Source: Eucommia ulmoides
Lineage: Eukaryota; Streptophyta; Magnoliopsida; Garryales; Eucommiaceae
NCBI GenBank assembly: GCA_016647705.1
Contig: CM028333.1
Span: 19,155,743-19,219,742 of the forward strand
Length of the DNA stretch: 64,000 nucleotides
Reading direction: 5' to 3'
A program made the translations under genes and the position numbers. Each line of letters starts with the position of its first letter. Position 1 is the first letter of the stretch. Below are positions 57,741-64,000 of the stretch, piece after piece. Below the pieces are notes generated by a model. That model had not been told where the DNA came from and ran no database searches. It saw only the letters and a list, made by a program, of their open reading frames with translations.

Positions 57741-58085
57741 TGGCACCCTCTCTTTCAAATAGAGGGTTGGCGGGGAGAGGGAGGAGGAGGAGGGAGGGAG
57801 GGAGGGAGGAAGAGAGAGAGAGAATTGAGTGGGAGAGAGAGAGAGAAGTGAAGAAGAAAAATGAAGAAGAAAAAAGAAAAAGAAAAGGCAAAGAAAAGGA
57901 AAAGAAATAGTAAAAGATTATTGTGCTCCTCAAGGTTTGTTAGATTTGATGAAAAATCTAACAGAATGACCTTTTAAAAATTGTGTTCATATGTGAGGGT
58001 TCAAAATGAAACATAAAAATTTAGAAAGACTATTTAAAATTCTGTCAATAGTCAATAGTTAGAGAGTTTAAAATATAATTTACCC

Positions 58086-59222
58086 TTGTTTTTTTGGGGG
58101 AGGGGGTTGAAACCATTAAGGTCATAGAAGATATTAAGTTAAATACCAAAAGAAGATTCACAAAATATGAACTGGGAAGAACTATGAATGACAAAAAAAA
58201 AAAATATAAAACCACCTATAAGTTATAGAGAGAAGGGACGAAGTAAATGAAAGAAAATAAAGACCCACCTTCAAGCTGAAGATACGTTTCATTGAGGCAC
58301 CAAACTTCCTAAACTCTGTAGAATTATGTAACCTTCCGAGAGGAAAGAAGACAGAGGAAATTACCTAGACTCGTGCATCCATTATATATAAGGAAATAAA
58401 ACACTCAAAAATAACCCAAAAATTAGGCAACGAAAGCAAGAAGAACATACGAAAAACACTGAAAGGCAAAGAAGAGATAAAGAAAACAAGCAATATTCCG
58501 CAACCACCTACAAATTATAGAGGTGGGGAACGAAGTAAATGAAAATATTTAAAACCTTCAACTGAGAAAAAAGAAGAAGAAGAGGAAACGTACCTGCGGT
58601 TTTTCAAAATTACAAAGCGGAAAAGGGAAAAGAACTAAATAGCAGAAAAGAGTAATTGCTGAGTCAAAGAACAGGTATCCGACAATCAGCCAAAGACATG
58701 AAACGTGGTGTGCTTTGCATTTTCTGTTGAGCTGTTAGACACAACCGCAAAATAAAAAATAATAATGACGCGTGTGAAAATAGAAGAGAGAAGTGGCAAA
58801 TTACAGTAAAAATAAAATAAATAAAAAGGAAATAAAGAACTAATAATAACGTAGAAGAAATAATTTTGAAATAGGATAATAATATGAGAGAGATTGAGGC
58901 GAATTGTACTTACGAAGGTAAATCCACGCAGATCACAAGCAACAGCTGAACGAAATTTTGTACTTACGAAGGTAAATGCACACAAATCACAAGCAACAAC
59001 TGAAAGAAATAATAATGTAGAAGGAAATAAGTGTGAAATAAAGGTATTAATTTTAAGAGGAAAATATGTGAAAAAATAAACTAAATACACTGCAACTATT
59101 ACCGTAATATAATTATGCATGTTTGGTTGCATAAGCTAAACAATTTTGAAGAGGGGAAAAATTGGTTCAAGTTTTTAAATAATATTAGGAGTGTGCATCT
59201 TAATTTTTAAATCACACTCAGC
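58086..59222. other. Intergenic with short duplications
   Basis: No convincing gene. A 57-bp tandem duplication (58905-58961, 58962-59018; both start TGTACTTACGAAGGTAAAT) contains ACTTAC, a splice-donor complement. ATTATAGAG..GGGAACGAAGTAAATGAAA-type phrases near 58218 and 58514 are also repeated. The hydrophobic frame at 58686-59132 (minus) covers part of this and is unsupported. Confidence 0.5.
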
Positions 59223-59474
59223 TGTTGTATTAGTTGTAGTAATTTGTTATATTTGGTAATTTTTCTTTAGTTATAACACTCCTAAAAAGTTTAATCTTAA
59301 TAATTGGCTGTTAATGTATTAATGTATTATATGGGCTTAGCCCACGTGTCCCATTAGGGCAAAACTCTAGCGCCCACTTCCTTTATGAATATGTGTATAT
59401 CGTTGTATCATAACCTAATCACTTTTCATAATATTAATTTATGATTCTTCTTCCACTTCTCAATTATCTTAACA
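59223..59474 (+). repeat. Copia-3 5' LTR
   Basis: About 252 bp, starting TGTTGTATTAGTTGTAGTA and ending ATTATCTTAACA. The 5' border is my best reading from TG and copia LTR length; the 3' border is fixed by the primer site. Confidence 0.7.
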
Positions 59475-59486
59475 TGGTATCAGAGC
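59475..59486 (+). promoter_or_regulatory. Copia-3 primer-binding site
   Basis: TGGTATCAGAGC, an exact complement of the initiator-Met tRNA 3' end, directly after the LTR. Confidence 0.93.
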
Positions 59487-60258
59487 AAATCGTTCTTGGA
59501 CCTGTTCTACCTAAAATTTTCGCAACTCTAAAACTTTTGCCGCCGCTGCCCTTTATTCTCCCGAGATTTTCGTCGCTACTGTAGGCTTCATTCTTTCTCC
59601 AGTATCAACAACCATCACATCATCATCTTCGTCTTGTATAAACGAGCACAACGCTACCAAAATCACCACCACCAGAGATTAAACGCGCTCTCACGTGCCG
59701 CCAACAGCCTGCAGTACAACCACTATTCGCCGTCTCGAATTTTGGGATCTACAACCTCAACTAGGGCTCCAAATCAATCTCACAATATACTATAAGAACC
59801 GCATCAACGAGACGATTCGAACCACTCAAAAATCAGTCCATTCCGACGATACACGGGCCCTTACACGCTGAGAAAAGAAACGACTCCATCTTTGTGTTAG
59901 ATCTACGCACTCTGCACACACCATCTGTGCCACGTCAGCCCTAATCTAGTCAGCAGCGCAGTCAACAGCGAAGTCAGTAGCCCAGTCAGCACCACGTCAT
60001 CCACACATTATCGCCATGTCAGCGTGTTGACAGCCACCTCATTGCTGATAGCCACGTCACCAGTTTTCTAGTGTACTTCTTTTTGGCCGATTCATGCATT
60101 TTTAGACCATTTTTTTTTGTAAAGTTGGACCGGTTCCTAGGGTTTTTCGACGTTTTGATTCTGTTTTAGGGCTCTGTTTTGTGATTTGAGGCTGACAGCA
60201 TATACTTTCTTTTATATTTTTGTGGTTTCTACACCGGTTCACCTACCTTTTCGCGTCT

Positions 60259-61329
60259 ATGGCTGAATCGGACTTACTCCGCATTATCACTACTGTTCTG
60301 GATGAATCCAATTATGTTGTGTGGGCTCAAGAAATGTCTTGTTTTCTCCATGGACGAAAATTGTGGCGTTACATGACTGAAGATATTACTGAACCCAAGA
60401 AGAAAGATGACAAAGATGCTGACAAATACAATGACCGTCTAGAGGACTGGGATAACAAAAATCACAAGATTCTCGCATGGTTCCGTGCCACCATTATCCC
60501 AGAGATCAAACTTCAATTTGGTACTCTCCATACCGCAAAAGAAGCTTGGGATCTTCTTTAACAGCTGTACACCAGGGCAAATCTTTCAAATCGGCATCGT
60601 CTTCTTTCTACTCTTCATAACATGCACCAAGAACCTGGGCAATCTGTCAACAATTTCCTATCTCAAATGACTGCTATATGGAATTAGTTGGCTCTCACTG
60701 AGCCAACCTGAGAATGCACAAAAGACGCTGATGTTCATGGAAAGTATCGTACTGAGACACGTATTATGCAATTCCTGATGGGCTTGAGAGAGGAATTTGA
60801 GCATGTACGAGCTTCAATCCTACACCGGGGCACGATACCTTTCCTAAACAACGTCCTTTCTGATCTACTCAGTGAGGAAACTCGTCTTTCCACATTAGAA
60901 GGATCTCATACCGATATTGCCTTTGAAGCACCAGTCGCTCCTGCATCACCAGTTGTTCTTGCCACACCAGCTGCCACGGCCAACCCATCCCAGAAGCCCT
61001 TATACTGCAGGTATTGTCATTTACAAAGGCATGAATTGCTCAAATGTCATTCCCGCCTGTGTAAAGTCTGTAGATCACTGGGCCACTACCTTGAAGACTG
61101 TCCTAAACTTTCATCTGGGAATCAGCCAAATGGGAACCCATATCGCTCTCAAGGCTCTCGCAATCGGTTCTATTCTAAGCCAAGGAATGTTGCTGCTGTA
61201 GCCATTGATGCTACACTAACTTTATCCAGCTCTTCACTTGATTGGAGTGGTATCTGTACCGCGATTACTAAGGCCCTTAATAAAACTGGTAACAATATAG
61301 CCATGTCAGCTACACTAGTTACATCTTGA
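60259..61329 (+). pseudogene. Copia-3 gag with two zinc knuckles
   Basis: Start ATG at 60259 (MAESDLLRII), with DESNYVVWAQEMSCFLHGRK and a charged helix, in one frame to 61329. TAA at about 60559, TAG near 60684 and TGA near 60711 break it, without frameshift. The core reads HKILAWFRATIIPEIKLQF; the C-terminal part continues RIMQFLMGLREEFEHVRASI. Two adjacent CCHC knuckles follow, CRYCHLQRHELLKC and CKVCRSLGHYLEDC. An alanine/proline linker precedes them. Packaging protein of the particle. Confidence 0.9.
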
Positions 61330-62321
61330 TGGTATTTTAATTTTACCTGTTGCAATCACATAACTTTTGATACCTCTATCTTTTCCTCTATAATTCGTGA
61401 TGAGCATACACCTACTATTCACACTGCCAATGGATCAAATATGTTGGTTAGCCACACCGGATATGTTGGTAGTTCTCATTTATCTTTCCCTGACACATAT
61501 TTGGTTCCTAATCTTACGCTTAATCTTATATCTGCTGGACAACTATGTGATCTTGAACTTGACTTGTATTTTTCTTCTACTGGTTGTCGTGTGCAGGACC
61601 CTCAGACAGGAAAACTTCTTGGAACCGGCCGTAAAGTTGGACACCTCTTTGAGCTCACTCACCTCCAAGTCCCATCTTCACTATCACCAAACCAATCAGC
61701 TGCATCTATCCCAACACTCTCACCCGTGGAATTGTGGCACTCTTGATTAGGTCATACTTCATCCAGCCGTTTATGTTATCTTATTTCTTGTGGTCAATTA
61801 GGTTCATTTCAGCATGGGTCTTTTCATTGTATTCATTGTCAACTTGCAAAACAATCAACTTTACCTTTTAATGAAAGTCAGTCTATTTCTCTTGCACCTT
61901 TTGATTTAGTACATTTTGATGTTTGGGGACCTTCTCCTCATGCATCAATGGTGGTGCTCGCTATTTTATTATATTTGTGGATGACTATTCTCGTTATACC
62001 TAGTTGTTTCTTATGAAAAACAGATATGAACTCTTTCAAATATATTCTGACTTTTCCTCTATGGTTCAAACTCAATTCTCTCATAATATCAAAGTTTTTC
62101 GTTTAGATAATGCAATGGAATACAAAGACTATATCTTTCTAAACCTACTTCACAAAAATGGCACACTTCCCCACCGTTCATGCCCTAGAACCTCCCAACA
62201 AAATGGTCGAGCTGAACGCAAACATACACATATTCATGATACCGTTCGTGCTCTACTCATTTCATCATCATGTTCTGAACGTTTCTAGGGTGATGTTGCC
62301 TTAACCGCAGTATACACAATC
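61330..62321 (+). pseudogene. Copia-3 protease and integrase
   Basis: The frame continues from gag after a TGA. The protease core reads WYFNFTCCNHITFD, where families have an aspartate (DSG/DSA) in the position of NFT, so the active site is destroyed. GQLCDLELDLYFSSTGCRVQ follows as in copia protease. The integrase zinc region has GHTSSSRL and CIHCQLAKQ; the core has VHFDVWGPSPHAS, then a frameshift near 61950, then RLDNAMEYKD and SQQNGRAERKH. All three D-D-E residues are readable across the shift. The reading ends at 62321. Confidence 0.85.
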
Positions 62322-62644
62322 TGTCACACCCCACCATGGACACCCATTATCCTGGGGCCAACGTGACATTGACACAATATTACCTGAATGCCAAACCAAT
62401 CTAGAATACGAGAATAAATATATATTAAATATGCAACCACTAAAGCCAACATGTAAATATCTACATACTCTCATTTGGGGACACACTCGTCCCTACAAAC
62501 TTATAATAACAATAAAGATAAAAACAACTAAGAACCTCTCATAGGTTCGCTTCCAACAGCTGATCCAAACTACTCCCTCACTACAGCATCACCGGACCCT
62601 ACCTAGTGCCAGTAGGAGACCGACTCCTAGCTGGTTCATCTGCG

Positions 62645-62793
62645 AGTGTACCGAAGCGGATAATCACTGCGCAGTATAATCACCACTCTGCCGAAGTAGA
62701 TAAATCACCACTCCACCAAAGCGGATAGCATCACTCTGCCGAAGTAGATAAACACCACTCCACTAAAGCGGATAAATACTATAGCATTGTCAA
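62645..62793. repeat. Minisatellite, about 24-bp units
   Basis: About five units alternating between TGCCGAAGTAGATAAATCAC and CACCAAAGCGGATAGCATCA forms, each followed by CACTC. Confidence 0.85.
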
Positions 62794-63789
62794 ATCAATA
62801 ACATATTCATCAAATCACAACGTAATGATATCGTCTAATCAATATCGTCAAATCACACATCCACCTCTCTTTTCCAAAATCGACTTTTTATCCGAAAATC
62901 ATATTTTTCACTTTTGATTGAAAACCGTCTAATTTTAACAGAACCATTTTTCCCCTTTATATTTTTATGAAAACCAAATATTTTCTATCCTCTATTAAAA
63001 CCACCATATTTTAACGAAAATCCATTTTCGCTAACTTACCCAAAATCCAACGAAAATTATTTTAAATCATTCTTTTCAGAAACCAACACAATTCCCCAAA
63101 AATTCGTTTTACCAACTCACTCCAAAACTTGCCTGATCTACATAATTTTAAAAGCATTTAATGTAAATACAACTATTTTCCATCATATATAGATATAAAA
63201 ATAGTTTGGTGAGAAGACAGTACACTCACCTGATTATCCATTTTTGAAGATTTTGATCGCCTATTCTCTATCGGTACTCCGGTGCCTGCGAACCCAATAG
63301 TGACAGAGTTTAAATGAATATTTTATGTAGAAATAACCTAATTATGTCATGAAATCCTAATTTCTGTAATTTTCTATTCCCCCGTGTTTTCTTTTGGAAT
63401 ATTATCATTTAATTAACATCGCTTCGTTACGGTTTACTGTATAAACTTTATTTATATAAACGGTCTCAATATTTATTATCGCCATTTCAATTTTTTTTTT
63501 TGCTAGTAATTAGTTTCATGATCAATCACAAGATAATTATATATATATTTTAAGAGATTTCAGAATTTTACCTTCTCCGGATTTTCCACCGGTCCACAAG
63601 ATGAGGTTTAGGTTTTATTGGGGTGTTTCGTGCAATTTTCTCCTTTTTCTTTTCTTCTTCCCCTCTCCCATTTCCTATTTTCTGTTTTGTGTTTCTGACC
63701 TGCCACTCATTCTCTCTTCCTCCTTGCTAACTCTGACAGCCCTCAACACCAACCACCACCGTCGGACCAACCAAACAATGGCACAACAC

Positions 63790-63930
63790 ATATATACACA
63801 CACACACAGCAAACACACATGCACACACCCACTGCTCTTTCTCTCTAACTTACCGCCGGTGAACTCCGGCGACACCCACACAACCAAATCAAACGGTCAC
63901 ACACACACACAAAACACACAACCACATAAC
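63790..63930. repeat. (CA)n microsatellites
   Basis: Two CA-rich blocks (about 63790-63830 and 63896-63925) separated by a pyrimidine- and GC-richer stretch. Simple repeats. Confidence 0.9.
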
Positions 63931-64000
63931 CACCTTCAACGGGCTACCACCGGAGTAGCCACCCCTACCGAAGAACTGACAGCACACACAGACCCACTTA

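Larger units (their letters stand above)
56568..58085. mobile_element. Pack-MULE-like element
   Basis: About 1.5 kb with long inverted termini: 56568-56840 and 57760-58085 are imperfect reverse complements. The outer ends share TAAATTA(C/T)ATTTTAAACTC and CTCTAACTATTGA; deeper in are matching CT-rich and GA-rich stretches. The 0.9-kb centre is much more GC-rich than the surroundings and carries a duplicated gene-like fragment. Long TIRs with unrelated GC-rich cargo are the hallmark of Mutator elements that captured host sequence. The flanking 9-mers agree at only about 6 of 9, so the duplication is unconfirmed. Confidence 0.7.
59223..62321 (+). mobile_element. Copia-3, 5' part of a Ty1/copia element
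   Basis: Plus strand: LTR 59223-59474, perfect primer site, gag from 59-60 kb, protease and integrase to 62321. There the sequence stops within the segment after the integrase core (ALTAVYTI) and a foreign LTR begins. RT, RNase H and the 3' LTR are not in the window; they may lie beyond it if the Gypsy-like LTR is an insertion. Gag and integrase share little with Copia-1 or Copia-2. Confidence 0.88.
62322..64000 (-). mobile_element. Gypsy-like LTR (chromovirus type), open to window end
   Basis: At 62322 the sequence changes to TGTCACACCCCACCATGG, which on the minus strand ends GGTGGGGTGTGACA, the LTR 3' end typical of plant chromovirus Gypsy elements. It replaces Copia-3 coding sequence. No coding domain is visible to 64000. 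It holds a minisatellite (62645-62793), pyrimidine-rich tracts and (CA)n near the end. Whether this is a solo LTR or a whole element continuing past the window is unknown. The frame at 63675-63887 is the (CA)n translated. Confidence 0.55.

Noticed and set aside
58686..59132. 148-residue minus-strand hydrophobic frame
   Set aside because: AT-rich, overlaps a tandem duplication, no recognisable domain or signal of coding.
63675..63887. Cysteine-rich 70-residue frame
   Set aside because: Comes from (CA)n microsatellite read on the minus strand.
1..64000. CRISPR array, tRNA, rRNA, telomere or organelle insertion
   Set aside because: No regular spacer-repeat array, no tRNA/rRNA-like sequence, no TTTAGGG array and no plastid-like coding block was seen.

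Overview
The window is plant nuclear DNA, almost certainly from a eudicot. It is very AT-rich by eye and built almost entirely from nested, decayed transposable elements. Diagnostic families include plant L1 LINEs (one with a C-terminal RNase H, one with an RRM-type ORF1), an Au-type SINE, Ty1/copia elements primed by initiator-Met tRNA, an En/Spm (CACTA) element with split TNPD/TNPA remnants, and hAT, Tourist and Mutator MITEs. I find no intact conserved host protein gene, no tRNA or rRNA gene and no CRISPR or prokaryotic feature. The species cannot be named from this sequence.

Layout. 1-2.15 kb: copy 1 of an unidentified direct repeat (Repeat A) carrying two Mutator-type MITEs in opposite orientation. 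2.3-2.8 kb: a Tourist-like MITE. 3.85-5.54 kb: solo LTR 1. 6.65-15.17 kb: Copia-1 (minus strand, decayed), with solo LTR 2 inside its 3' LTR. 15.2-15.34 kb: an orphan copia RT fragment. 15.4-24.8 kb: copy 2 of Repeat A, split by a full-length but dead L1 LINE (15.72-21.99 kb) and by a Sirevirus-like solo LTR (22.2-24.57 kb). 25-25.9 kb: a copia 3'-LTR remnant. 25.9-29 kb: low-complexity and tandem sequence. 29.3-30.2 kb: a minus-strand transcription-unit-like region with a TATA box, a 26-codon ORF and a miR166-complementary bulged site. 30.4-31.05 kb: a hAT MITE. 32.29-41.09 kb: Copia-2 (minus strand), with solo LTR 3 inserted at its protease active-site codons. 45.35-45.54 kb: an Au SINE. 46.35-53.49 kb: a CACTA element. 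53.6-55.67 kb: an ORF1-only LINE. 56.57-58.09 kb: a Pack-MULE-like element with a duplicated captured gene fragment. 59.22-62.32 kb: Copia-3 (plus strand), cut by a Gypsy-type LTR that runs to the window end.

The elements are inactive, but their nesting is unusually readable. Several insertions have target-site duplications, and four also have an empty-site copy elsewhere in the window: one MITE, the LINE, the Sirevirus-like LTR and solo LTR 2. This gives a relative chronology without outside data.

The most interesting candidates are the miR166-complementary bulged site at 29726-29748 in a possible noncoding RNA, a 1.08-kb near-perfect palindrome formed inside solo LTR 3, the Pack-MULE with tandem captured sequence, and the ORF1-only LINE. 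All identifications come from reading the sequence and remembered family motifs; no database search was possible.
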